Shown: piece by piece, positions 48,834 to 59,951 of the stretch
How positions within the stretch are numbered: position 1 is the first letter of the stretch
Layout of the letters: each line of letters starts with the position of its first letter
Assembly (NCBI GenBank): GCA_024516155.1
Contig: JAJJXM010000018.1
Location: 620,001-684,000 of the forward strand
Origin: Pyronema omphalodes
Lineage: Eukaryota; Ascomycota; Pezizomycetes; Pezizales; Pyronemataceae
Length of the DNA stretch: 64,000 nucleotides
Direction: 5' to 3'
Program-made: the position numbers and the translations under genes
Notes under the pieces: model-generated
Database searches by the model: none
Told to the model about the DNA's origin: nothing
What the model saw: the letters and a program-made list of their open reading frames with translations, nothing else

Positions 48834-51213
48834 CTTAAATATTGTTTGCTTTCTTTGCCTTTTTCGTGCAGCCACCTCAACCTAAACACTCGTTCGCTCA
48901 CACCTGATCTGGTTGGTCCGTCCGGTGGGTGGGTTAGGGGTTGTGGAAGGTTGCGCCGTGCGCCGTACAAGTTTGAGATTCTTGGGCTGGCGGGGGGGGG
49001 GGGGGGGGGGGGGTGGTGGTGGTGGTGGTGGTGGTGGTGGGTGAGGGTTGTGAGGAGGGTAACAGGTTAGAGGGTGGTGGTGGTGGTGGTGGTGGTGGTG
49101 TGGGGCGAGCGGAGGGAATGACGGGGGGGTGGGTGGTGGTAGATGGAGGGGAAGGGGTGTGTGAGTGTGAGTGTGAGTGTGTGTGAGCAGAGAATTGAAT
49201 CCGCTGTTGCTGATTTAGGACAAATTAATGCGCAATTAAGGCAGCACAAAGACTATGAGATTGCCGGATCGGGGTGGTTTAAGGGTCTTTTGTTGGAGAT
49301 GCGAAGAGGTTAAGGAATCAGCACTGCTGGAGGGGCGAGGACGAGACTTATTTATGTCAGAGACCCACACTGACGAGGCCCAGTCAATCATTGCTTCCTA
49401 GCGCCATCTGAGACGAACGACCGTGCACGACCCCCCCTCCAAAAGGCTACCGCCGTTCCCCCAAGCCATGCCCAGGTCCCGTGCTAATCCAGAAGGGGTC
49501 AAGATGATGCCTGGCTGAGACTAACCCTACCTACGCCGCCCCACTCTGTTTCGTTTCCTTCTCTTCGACTTCTCTTCCGCTTCTCTTCTTTCCTCGGGGC
49601 GTGGTCTATCCACGCACCGTCGTTTGAATGATGATAACAAGAGCTTGGAGCCTTTTCAAGAAACGATTCCATCTGTGTCGCAGTCGGCCTTACCTTCGCT
49701 TCTGTTTAATCTACACGCGTGGGCGGGGAGTTTTTTTTTTTCTCGCTTCGTGTGTGCTGCCAACGGCCGCAGCCCTTCCGCAGTGGTTGAGTCGCGGGCA
49801 GCTTTAGGATGAACAAAAAAAAAAACGTGGTATGTCTGGAAGCGCTGCTCTAGATGTGGATTGTTTCTTGATGAAGATGCGATGATCCATAAACTTGATC
49901 TAATCTGACAACAAAAAAACACGGTGTCCCTTTTCATTAGATATTTTTATTTTACGACGATAATTTTTTGAAACATTTTCCACTCAAATAAAAATAAAAA
50001 ATAAAAAAACGAGCAAAGGTCTACAATGCCCGTCTCTTGGCGCATTGTGTTTCTAAATGCCCGACCGGTTTACAATGCCCGACACCCCTGCACAAAAAAT
50101 TGATGACTAAGGCTCACTTGTGGCTGAAGAACACGCGCGAATGAATAACACACGCGAACGGGGACGGAAAATATCGATACTTCACGGTGCGATTAGCAGA
50201 AAAATTTAGAATTCAATAATAATAAAAAAATTTTTTTGGACAGCGTAAACCCCCATGGAAGTACGCGCGGACGGAAAGCACGCGCGTAAGGGCACGCGAA
50301 TGAGGACGCGATTAAATGTAAAATCTGGATGTTAATAATTACCACGTGATCAATTGGGGAATTTTCAATTTCGAATTTAATTTTTCTTTTATTTTATATT
50401 TTATTTTCTTTATTTTTTCTACAAAAATTCGACCATGCGCACATCGTGGCCCTCTCCTCTGAAGCAAGAACACCACGCGCTACACCCGACCGGGCACTTC
50501 CAGCGCGCCCATAAATTTAGCCTGACGAGTACACTGCTTCCCCATTATGCGCCGTACTCTTGCTGGTCGGCCTCGCGGTTTGTTTTTGGAAGAGGGGCGG
50601 ACGACAAAGTGGTTGTCGACATGGAGATAAACGCGCTGGTCGGGAGACGTGCGCACGGAGACATTGGCGATGAGCACTTTACGCCACAGCTAGGTCTTAG
50701 TCATCCATTTTTTTGTGCAGGGGTGTCGGGCATTGTAAACCGGTCGGGCATTTAGAAACACAATGCGCCAAGAGACGGGCATTGTAGACCTTTGCTCATA
50801 AAAAAACCCATTTCTCCTCAAACCCACCCATAATCCTCTATGGTATGATGCATCGTCGTGAAAACTCGAGGAAAAAAAAAACATTCAACCAATCGTACTT
50901 TAACCCGGTATTTCGGATGCTATTAGGCTACCTGACAAGCGCCACTGACGAAGACGCCCTACGTATGAGCTAGCTGGGATACGATAAAATAATTTTTTAC
51001 GCGCGAACCTGAAGGGACCCGAGGGGACCTTGTTGACCTTTCGGTCTCGTCGTGCAAAATCGGGCAGGCAGTTCAAAAGCCCGAAGATTTGAGCGAATCT
51101 CGGTTATGCTCCGACATGCTGCAACATATGTATGGTGACTGTATGATGTATGTATGTATGTACTGTAATGCAACCTGCTCGTGCCTATTCGGTAACGTCC
51201 GCGGAGCCTACAC
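48834..51213. other. Intergenic region with G/GGT repeats and a Mutator-like element
   Basis: No gene supported. It contains a 22-base G tract (48992-49013) running into GGT repeats (49014-49040, again 49074-49100), GTGAGT repeats (49160-49183), the 787-bp element (50011-50797) and ATGT repeats (51130-51162). Confidence 0.6.
50011..50797. mobile_element. Non-autonomous Mutator-like element (TIR-MULE), 787 bp
   Basis: Terminal inverted repeats of about 101 bp (50011-50111 and 50696-50797) are nearly perfect, differing by one A-run length change and one or two bases near the inner end. The ends are GAGCAAAGGTCTAC...GTAGACCTTTGCTC. A perfect 10-bp direct repeat, ATAAAAAAAC, flanks the element (50001-50010 and 50798-50807). 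Long terminal repeats with a 9-11-bp target duplication are characteristic of Mutator-like elements. Each terminal repeat contains the motif ACAATGCCCG twice and AAATGCCCG once, possible transposase sites. The ~580-bp interior is rich in ACGCGCG-type words and holds a 106-codon open frame without a transposase motif. Confidence 0.85.
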
Positions 51214-53090
51214 TCAGCACTGAAAAGCAATCCCCTGTTTCTCCGTTGTAACATTACCCCCTCCCGCTGAAAATCCCGTGCCATCACTTTGAATCTGTAC
51301 CAATCCAGGCTTCACCTCTCCTTTCCCTTTCTCTTTATCTTTCTTTCCTTTCTTTGATCCTTTCGCTCCTTTGTCTCCGGTGCTTGTATCTGTCAAAACT
51401 GCATCACATACATAACACTGCACCAGCTTCTCAGTTTGATCATGAGGATCATCGTTTGTAGCTGTCATGAACTTATCGGCACAAGGTTTGCAGACAACAT
51501 GACCACACGGTTTCGCCACTGGAAGGTGATATTAGCGGAAGAATCATGGCAGGGAAGTATTGCTGGTGACGTAGAGTGACGGATCCGGGGGGGAATGCGA
51601 GATGAAGACGGAAGCAACCAGGAAATGGGGGCGGAGACGGTGGCGGGATGTTCTAGGATTCGGGAACGAAACAAAGCGAGGGAAGCATGGGATTGTGTGA
51701 GACATGTAAAACATGTGGAACGTCTGAAGTCTGTGCGGAGGAAAAGTGCAAGCGGCAGTGTTAAACATGCGGGGGGTGGTGATAAACGATAAACAAGCGA
51801 GTGACAGCCAGAGCTAGCGAATTTGAACACAGCTGAGTCGAAAGACAAGGTATAGGCTGTCGAAGCAGAAGAACAAGCTTCATCAAACAGACCACAAGGA
51901 CGTAGGAAGCAGAAGAGTGGATTTGTAAGGGAACTTACACATAGCCTTAACCGCATTACTCAGAACCTTTTTACAACTTGGACAAATCCTTTGGGGATCA
52001 CCATGTTTTGTTTTTTCCTCCTCTGATTCACTGAACTTTACCGATACCAGTCCTTTGAGGGAATAGTAGTGGATGTGGTCCTTACCAGAGGCGGGACACA
52101 CAGGGTTGAGCTTTGGTGGTTTACGGATTATGTCGGTATCTTTTATCGAGGGAGTTAACGAGGGGACCCAGAAGGAGGGGAGGTTTTTAGTAGGGTCTTT
52201 CTTCTGTTTAAAGTCAGCTTCAAATCAATCAAAGAACAAGCCTACTCTCAATTGAGAGCTTTGGCTAGAAAAACCCGGGGTGCAGAGCATTTAGTAATTC
52301 ACCTTCTCTTCCTCCAAAGCCGCTCTTGCCTTTTTCCTTTCCTCTCCCTCCATCCTAGCAATCTCCTCCTCATCCAGCTCAAACTTCCTCTTTCCCTGGG
52401 CCGTTAAATTCTCCTTAACATCCTCAGTAACCACAGCCGACTTCTTCCTCCCTCCCTCCAGTCCATTCAACACCTCCTCAAACCTCTTCACACGCTCCTG
52501 ATCTTCCCTCGCCTGTTCCTCCCTCCTAAACTCCTCCTCCTCAGCAATCCTTTTATCCAGCTCTATCTGCATCCTCTTAATCTCCTTCCTCTGCGCAAGC
52601 AGGTTCTCAACCGCACATTCTCTACAGAAAAGATCTCCGTTGGGACAGGAAACTGGATCGCGGCATCGCTCGAGACAGAGGTTGCAGCTGTCGAAGGATT
52701 TGAAGGAGTCGCGGCTTAGACGGGTACGTTGGAGACCGTAGTCGGATTTGAGAAGGGAGCGTTCATAGGAGCTAGAAGTTGGATGTCGGTCAGTGATGGT
52801 TCTCGGGATGCTGTGTGCAATAGCTACGGGGTAGTAAGGAGCTTTTAGGGAACGAAGACTGTGGACTGTGGACTGGGGACAGAGAGTGTAGTGAAGAATA
52901 CAGCAATCCAAAGCAATCCAAAGCAATCCAAAGCAACCCAAAGCAACCCAAAGCAACCCAAAGCAACCCAAAGCAACCCAAAGCAACCCAAAGCAATCCA
53001 AAGCAATCCAAAGCAACCCAAAGGAATCCAAAGCACACAATCAACTCACGTAAAGAAAGCCAACGAAGTATTCCGTTTCGAGTGCGCCAT
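51214..53090 (-). CDS. NOSIP-like RING/U-box protein
   Basis: Fungal homologue of nitric-oxide-synthase-interacting protein, a nuclear RING/U-box E3-type protein linked to the spliceosome in other eukaryotes. Four exons, 53090-53050, 52771-52303, 52203-51939 and 51518-51214, give 359 residues, all in phase. N-terminus MAHSKRNTSLAFFTSYE is the family signature. The first half of the split RING has C43, C46, C56, C63 and C66 (SCNLCLERCRDPVSCPNGDLF), followed by a long charged coiled coil (residues ~70-165). The second cysteine set is ICPSCKK and, across intron 3, LAKPCGHVVCKPCADKFM. A Lys/Gly-rich linker follows, then the C-terminal GTGFSAGG. Introns 1 (278 bp) and 3 (420 bp) are unusually long; intron 1 carries a 10-bp tandem array. 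Confidence 0.92.
52903..53036 (+). repeat. 10-bp array AAAGCAAYCC inside NOSIP intron 1
   Basis: About 13 copies of AAAGCAACCC or AAAGCAATCC. The array occupies about half of intron 1 (53049-52772), starting just inside the 5' splice site on the coding (minus) strand. Confidence 0.93.
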
Positions 53091-56000
53091 AATTTTTTTT
53101 TTAAAAAAAAGAATTCGCGTTAAATCGGCGTAGTATTATACGTCGTGTGTCCAATGTTTCTGTAGCTGGTGACGGTTGATAACGAGGGTTTTTCGCGGTT
53201 GATGTAATCTCGCGTGCGTCGCGTGTTGCCGGCTGGCCGCTGTATGTATGATCTACAGTAGATTCATACCATGGTCGGTTACGATTGATTTGATTTGATT
53301 GATGGATTGATAAGATAGTAAGGGGGTTGTCTAGGGGTACTAGGGTTACTTGATGGGTTACTGCAATTGGTTTTGCGGTTGATGGGGTTTGGGTCTAGAC
53401 TTTTTGGGGGCTTTTGGTAGCGCCTATGTAGACTCGTGGGGATGGGGTTGGCTTTGGGACTTGCTGGTGTCTTGGAAGCTTGGGGATTGGAATCTTGGGA
53501 TCTTGGGATCTTGGAATCTTGGGAATCGGTGTCTCGTCTGGAGTCTGAAGTCTGTGGGTCTAGGTGCCTTAAAATCTTAGACTTTGGACTTTGGACTTTG
53601 GACTTGGTACTTTCATCTGTCTGGCTGTATTGTATGAATATCTTGGAGTATCTTGGAGTATATGTTTAGCAATGAACAATGGGCAATCGACAACCCGGTG
53701 ATGGTGATGGTGATGGTGATGAGGATGAGGATGCATATTGCACATTCCAGATTACCAAAATCGAAGCTCACATATCAAGGCTCACAACAAGGCATAAGTA
53801 TAAGTACAGAAATCACGAGCTATCTGTGATTCTATGATTCTGTAAGCTTACAGAACCCCAACCTCTTCCTCCAAAAGGTCATAGGCCATAGGTCATAGGT
53901 CCAGTTTCATATTCTGTATTTCTAGAGCTTCTAAAGCTTTTACAATTTTCAGTCAGAGACACTATTGTATGTCCTGTTATGTACCTGACTCTACCTGACT
54001 CTACTTGACCCGATTTTATGATGCGTCTATGATGCGTCTATGATGCGTCTACATACACAGCATTCCTCAGCTTCAGCCTCGTTGTGAAGACTCTGTGGTT
54101 TGGTGTGGGGTGAGGTACTGTGGTATATGGCTTTGGCTTTGGCTTTAGTTTTGGATTCAGACACAGCCACTGTCACTGCCACTGCCACTACCACTGTCAC
54201 TGTCACTGTACGTATTCTGTATTCTGTATTCTGTATTCTGTATTCTGTATTCTGTATTCTGTATTCATCTTGAAGATACGGAGTGATGGCATATCGTCGC
54301 ATATCGCGCACCACGCACCGCGCACATTCCATAGCACATACAGTCTGTATGTATATATAGGAACCAAGAACCAAGAACCAGGAACCAGATCCAGGGTTCA
54401 GGGTTCAGGGTTCGAGGTTCAGAGAGTACAGTCTCCTGACTCTCCTCTACAGTACAGCAGTATATTAGTGTCAGCACGTATGTAATCATTGGAACCGGAT
54501 GTGCAGATGTGCTTTATGTATCCACCAGGGTATTTAGGAACGAGGAAAGGAAGTTATAATATACCGCCATGATGAATCCATAATCCCTGGGATGATAGTT
54601 TATGGAGCGAGTCTAGAGAATATATGTTGATTTAATTTTTTTTCATAGGTATTAAATAGAGTGTATATGTATGACGGAGTATGTATGATGGAATTTGGAA
54701 TCTGGAATCTGGAATCTGAAGAACCTCGAGAACCCACTCACTACCACAATACAGTACAGTATAATAGCGTATATGTATAAACTGTATCCAGAAATACTAC
54801 TACATACTAACATACGGATTTGAACTCCCGATATCGTATATAGTGGATAGTGGATAGTGGATAATGTATCGCGGTAGATCTTTGTAAATACATACATACA
54901 TCGTACAGTGGTTAGTTCGGGAATATCGTTGAGGTGTCGGGTTGGATAAATTGATGAATTGATGAATTGTGAAGCGGATAGTTGTGCCGAATATAGCGCA
55001 CCGCTAGCCTGGATGGTCCTTGGTTCTTAGTTCTTAGTTCTTAGTTCTTACATGCCTGTACATATGTGGTTCTAACTTCTAAGGTTCTGATTCGTAGTTC
55101 TTATTTTCTGGTTCGTAGTTTGGAGCATGGAGTTCGGAGTTCATAGTGCTTAGGTGGGTCTTCTTTTGTGGGTCTCTGGTATTTGTGGAGATGTGGAGAT
55201 ATGGATTTGTATGGGGGATTTGTGGTGTACTGGGTTGCCATATTCCTCTACATTTTGGAGGGCTCCGCTTGCTTGTTTTGGTTGCTTGTTTTGGTTATGT
55301 ATTATCGGGGAGGAAAGACAGGTGAGACAGGCAAGATAAAACACAGCAAACCGCGGCCGAGCCGATGAAATCGGAAAAAAAGCAACGTTGACCAGGGCTC
55401 AGGGGGATCTGGTATGTAAGCGAACGAGTCACGAGTCACGAGTTGTAGAGTGGACTGTTACATACCAGTAGAGTTCGTTAATACCTAAGCGGAATAGGTT
55501 GATTACATCACTCGGCCGCTGATGGTTTGTGGCTGATCTATGGTACCATACGGCGCACGATACGTAAGAGAAAATTTCTAAAAACAGCTTGTACGATGCC
55601 GCTTGTATGTAGCTACATAGCTAGCTGCAGGGTCCAATAATATTCTGATGTTGTTTAAGAGCTGAGGTTCTAATTATATATTTCACATATGGCCTCTACA
55701 TACATTCCTCGTAGGTAAGATGTCTGATGTCTTGTTGCATATATGGTGTCCATATATACTTACGGTACATACCCGAATACAGATCTACGGGTATGTAGGT
55801 TATGCAAATCATTACCGTTTCCGGAGTGTTGTATCACTCAGCTTTCATCATTCTTTATGCTTTGTGCTTCATGCTTCTCAGCATAATAAGACGTTGACTA
55901 GGAGTTAGGCTAGTAACTCAGGGTATAGTGTATTATTGGGCGCATTGGTCTGTTGCTCGGTATGTAAGCTTTGCAGGCTTTTCCGGGACCGTACATTGAC

Positions 56001-57361
56001 CGGTAAGTTTATAAAGTGCATCACACGGAAATATGTAGCCGTTCCCGAGAAATATTTTTAAGTTTCTGAGTCCCGAGATTACCTGTAATCGTAATTCCAA
56101 ATACTGGATTGGAGAACCCCAGAGGGAATCCGATGGGAGCATTGGGATTGCCGATTGGAGCATTAATTTGATAACCGAGAGATTTTAGGAAGGGGTATGC
56201 AGTAATATCGTATCGGTATCCACCTTATGGAAGCTGTAGAATGTTCTATCAGATAACTAGGAGGTAAGCATCAGATTCAAATCCCCAAGTTTTGACGCAA
56301 ACGCATAGACGTATTCTCCACAGGGTTCGAGAGTTATTTAAGAATTAAGGGTCCTGGGGTCGATGATACCGGGTGATTATCCATGATTCATTGATTCTCA
56401 CGCGGCTCTGACCGCGCCTACCGCCGATTGGCTCCGTTGTAAGGAGAAGCTTGTGTCGGACCTTGTCGCACCTTGAAAAGCTAAAGATGACCGGGTCGCT
56501 TTTGAGCTTGGACATGACCGTGAGTTTAAAAATACGTACCACTCGCGGACAGAGCTCTTCAAATAACCAGATGTATCCCGTCTAACGAAATTAGCCTGTC
56601 GGTTCCCATTTCTTACGCGCCATGCTGGCCAGATGAGAATTTCCCACTCATCGCACTTTCCCGTGCTTTTTTGAAAATCCATCGATGCCATCTCGATCCT
56701 AAGCTACACTAACCTCGTTTCTGCGAGCTTCGTCTATCATTCGATGGTCCTTCGACGGTCTTCCGGCGAGCTCCTTGCCCCGCACCTTAGGTTGCAGATG
56801 ACCTCGGTGGGTGACCAGTTGTGATGGGGAGGTAACAGGAGGCGAGCTGTTGGAAACTTCATGTTGGAAAACTTCAAGTTTTTGCTGAACCCCCTTACTT
56901 TATTTCAATCAATACGTGTTTGTGCAACCCAAAAATTCCCCTCAGATCCCCGCTCCCCCATATCCCCAAAGCACCGTCCCTCGAAATAAATGAAAAGAGG
57001 CCTTTTGCCGTGGGACCGTGGTCCTGTTGCTCTGGAAACCGTGGCTTGGCGTCTGGGATCAGAGCGAACGAGCGGTCCAGGATAGATTACTGGTGTTTGT
57101 TCTTCATGTTTACCCTTCTGACAGCAGCCTCCACTTCGCCCCAACAACTCCACCAAGCGTCGAGCACCAAAGTTTCACCGCGTTCGAGTCTCGTCCAACC
57201 ATCCACGCGGTCGTCAAACAAATATTCGTCGAAACTTTATTGTATACGCCGGCAGCAAGAAGAAAGAGCAACGAATAACCACCGAGTCTCCACAGCAGCC
57301 ACTGGCCGGTTAGTAGCTATCAGCTCGCCCTCAATCTCCGCTCAGTTCTCATTCCCGCCAG
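53091..57361. other. Long intergenic region before kinesin-14
   Basis: No gene supported. It contains ATTTGATTTGATTG-type and TCTTGG repeats (53285-53310, 53490-53520), GGTGAT repeats (53698-53722), a GTCACTGCCACTG run (54165-54208), about eight copies of TATTCTG (54212-54264), GGTTCAG repeats (54395-54420) and TTCTTAG repeats (55022-55046). A protein-like minus-strand stretch at 56052-56235 has no start or partner exon. Confidence 0.5.
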
Positions 57362-59951
57362 ATGATGCAATCCGGATTACCACGCCCAACAACAAGGGAT
57401 GGCCCCAGTAAAATTCCGCCCCCAGGGAGACCACTCCAATCGATGCCGCCGCCGAATAGTACCAACATGATGCCACCCCCGCCGAAGCCAGCCGGAACAC
57501 TGCGTACGAGTAGGTCTAACACAAGTTCGTAATCTCACACCCGAGCCGGCAGAGCATCGAATGGGCAGCTGCTGTTGCTCATACCCGGAGACATCAGTCT
57601 CCGTTAATATGCTGCGTGTTTACTAAGATTTGCTTCTCACAGATCTTAACAACCGAACCAGTCTTGCCGAAAGGGCCGGCCAGGCCGGGAAACACAGTGG
57701 AAAATCTATCGCTACCCCGGCACCTATGGGAAGAACCCCATCTATGAACAGGGGCACCGCCAACGGGAGACCTCTCGGTAGGTCAAATAGCTCGCTGGGC
57801 GTGAGACCACAAATGACGCCTACGCCTTACTCCCGGCCCGCCAGCGCACAGGGGATGCAGGATGAGGGCGAGTATCTTTTCCCGGAGGGGGGAGGGGCTC
57901 GAGACAGTAATTTTGGCATGCGAATGAAAGGTGGGTGCCACTGAGACTACACTTCACCCTGCGGCAGCACTAAGACCCTTGCAGACACCTCCGACCTTCA
58001 TTCTAAGCTTGCACATCATGAAGCCGAAATCAGGGAGCTAAAATCTATGTATATGGAGAGCCGCCAGGAATCATCACAAATTAAGGATAAAGGTGCGCCT
58101 CCTCCCACCGTCGCAAGCTCTGATCACCTTCACTGACCTTATCCCTGTTGCACAGAGATACAGTGGGAGACCCAACGAGTGACCTTGGAAGCTAGGATCG
58201 CACAGCTACAGATGGAACTGGAAACCTACAGGAAGAGAGCCGCGGAGCTCGAACGCGCGCTTGAGGACGAGCGCCGGGACCGCCGTACCGAACGAGAGGA
58301 CGCCATACGAAAATTACGAGACGAAACGGACTCCATGAAGAGACAGCACCAGCAACAGGTTGATTCATTAGAACGGAAATGGCGATTAGAGATGATGGAC
58401 GAGAAAGCGAACCGGACACGTGAGGTACAATCGATGCAGAACCAGTTGGCTATGGAGAAGCAAAGGATTGAGATGCAGATGGAGGGAACCGGACGAGAGT
58501 CTAGGTCCTTGAAATTGGAGCTGGACGCAAAGATTGCTGAGCTTGAAAGAGAGCGTGCTATGAACAACACCCTTCGCGACAAAATTTCCGAGACCGATGC
58601 TATGAGTTTGGGTATGGAGTCAACAACACGTGCCCTTCGTGCACGGATCGAGGCTCTCGAAAATGCAGGCCAAAGCCAGGCCAACGACTACGCCGCCCTT
58701 GAGAGAGCGCTACAAGAGCAGATCGAGAAGAACAAGATTACCGAGGAGAAGCTACGGAACGAGGAGATCATCCGTCGTAAGCTCCACAACCAGGTGCAGG
58801 AGCTTAAGGGTAACATCCGTGTGTTCTGTCGTGTCCGACCAACCCTTGGAGATGAAGCCGCCCACGCTGCCGAAATCCGTTTCCCCAACAGCGACGGCGA
58901 GAGTACTGAGATTGAGTTTGTTGGTGCTGCCGACAAGAGCGCCCTTGGAAAGGAAACCGTCAAAACTCATCCCTTCCAGTTCGACAAAGTCTTTGGACCC
59001 AACGCTCAGAACGAACATGTCTTTGAGGAAATTTCGCAACTTGTACAATCTGCTCTTGATGGTTACAACGTCTGCATCTTCTGTTATGGACAAACTGGTT
59101 CTGGAAAGACCCACACTATGTCTTCCCAGGATGGTATGATCCCTCGTGCTGTGCACCAGATCTACGCCGTTGCCCAGAGCTTGAAGGAGAAAGGCTGGAC
59201 CTACCGTATGGAAGGAAACTTTGTTGAAGTTTACAATGAGAACATCAACGACTTGTTGGGACGTGTTGATGATTTGGACAAGAAGAAGCATGAGATTCGT
59301 CACGATCCTAAGGAGCAAAAGACCACCATTACCGGTATTGAGACTGTTGTTTTGGAGAATCCTCAACAGGTCAACAATATTTTGAACCATGCCCAAAACA
59401 CCAGATCAGTCGCTGCTACTGCTGCTAACGAGCGCTCTTCGCGTTCACACTCCGTCTTTATCTTGAAGCTTATTGGTACCAACTCTGTCACTGGACAACG
59501 CTCGGAGGGAACTTTGAACTTGGTCGATTTGGCTGGTTCCGAAAGATTGGCACACTCTCAGGCTACCGGTGATAGATTGAAGGAAACTCAGAGCATTAAC
59601 AGATCATTGGCATGCTTGGGTGACGTCATTGCCGCTTTAGGTAGCGGTAAGGAGGGTGCTCATATCCCTTACAGAAACTCTAAGGTACATACCCCAACCC
59701 CCTCTTCTAATAAAAGTGATGAAATGGGACCCAATGGATGGAATATTTAAGAAATTCTGGAATGATTGCTAACAAATTGATAGCTCACATACCTCCTTCA
59801 ATACTCCCTCGGTGGAAACAGCAAATGCCTTATGTTCGTCATGGTTTCGCCAATGCAGGCTCACTTGAGCGAATCCCTTACTTCGCTTAAGTTCGCTACA
59901 AAGGTTAATAATACTACTATTGGTACCGCGAAGAAGGTCGTGAAGGCATAG
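57362..59951 (+). CDS. klpA: Kinesin-14 (KlpA/Kar3-type, C-terminal motor)
   Basis: Minus-end-directed spindle motor. Five exons, 57362-57503, 57643-57930, 57985-58092, 58156-59684 and 59784-59951, give 744 residues. Donor GTACGA at 57504 was chosen over a later GTCTAA because only it keeps phase. Residues 1-~140 are a basic Pro/Ser/Arg-rich tail that would bind microtubules. A coiled coil runs from ~145 to 400. The neck LHNQVQELKGNIRVFCRVRP marks a C-terminal motor. The P-loop GQTGSGKT is at 491-498; switch I NERSSRSH and switch II DLAGSE follow, and the last exon gives LTYLLQYSLGGNSK and FATKVNNTTIGTAKK. It looks intact. The tail is shorter than in Aspergillus KlpA as I recall it. Confidence 0.96.

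Noticed and set aside
48834..48875. Upstream in-frame ATG of NC2-alpha
   Set aside because: The 14-residue Lys/Arg/Gln extension looks like leader sequence; the second ATG begins the His/Tyr-rich tail. RNA data could reverse this.
50435..50755. 106-codon open frame inside the Mutator-like element as a transposase or captured gene
   Set aside because: No transposase motif; it runs into the terminal repeat. The opposite strand has a PRGRP word like an AT-hook, but only as part of a 65-codon frame.
54797..54850. tRNA T-arm-like word (minus strand GAGTTCAAATCC)
   Set aside because: No matching acceptor stem, anticodon arm or D arm around it.
56052..56235. Minus-strand protein-like stretch (GYQINAPIGNPNAPIGFPLG)
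   Set aside because: Lacks a start and convincing adjoining exons; part of the regularity comes from a short DNA repeat.
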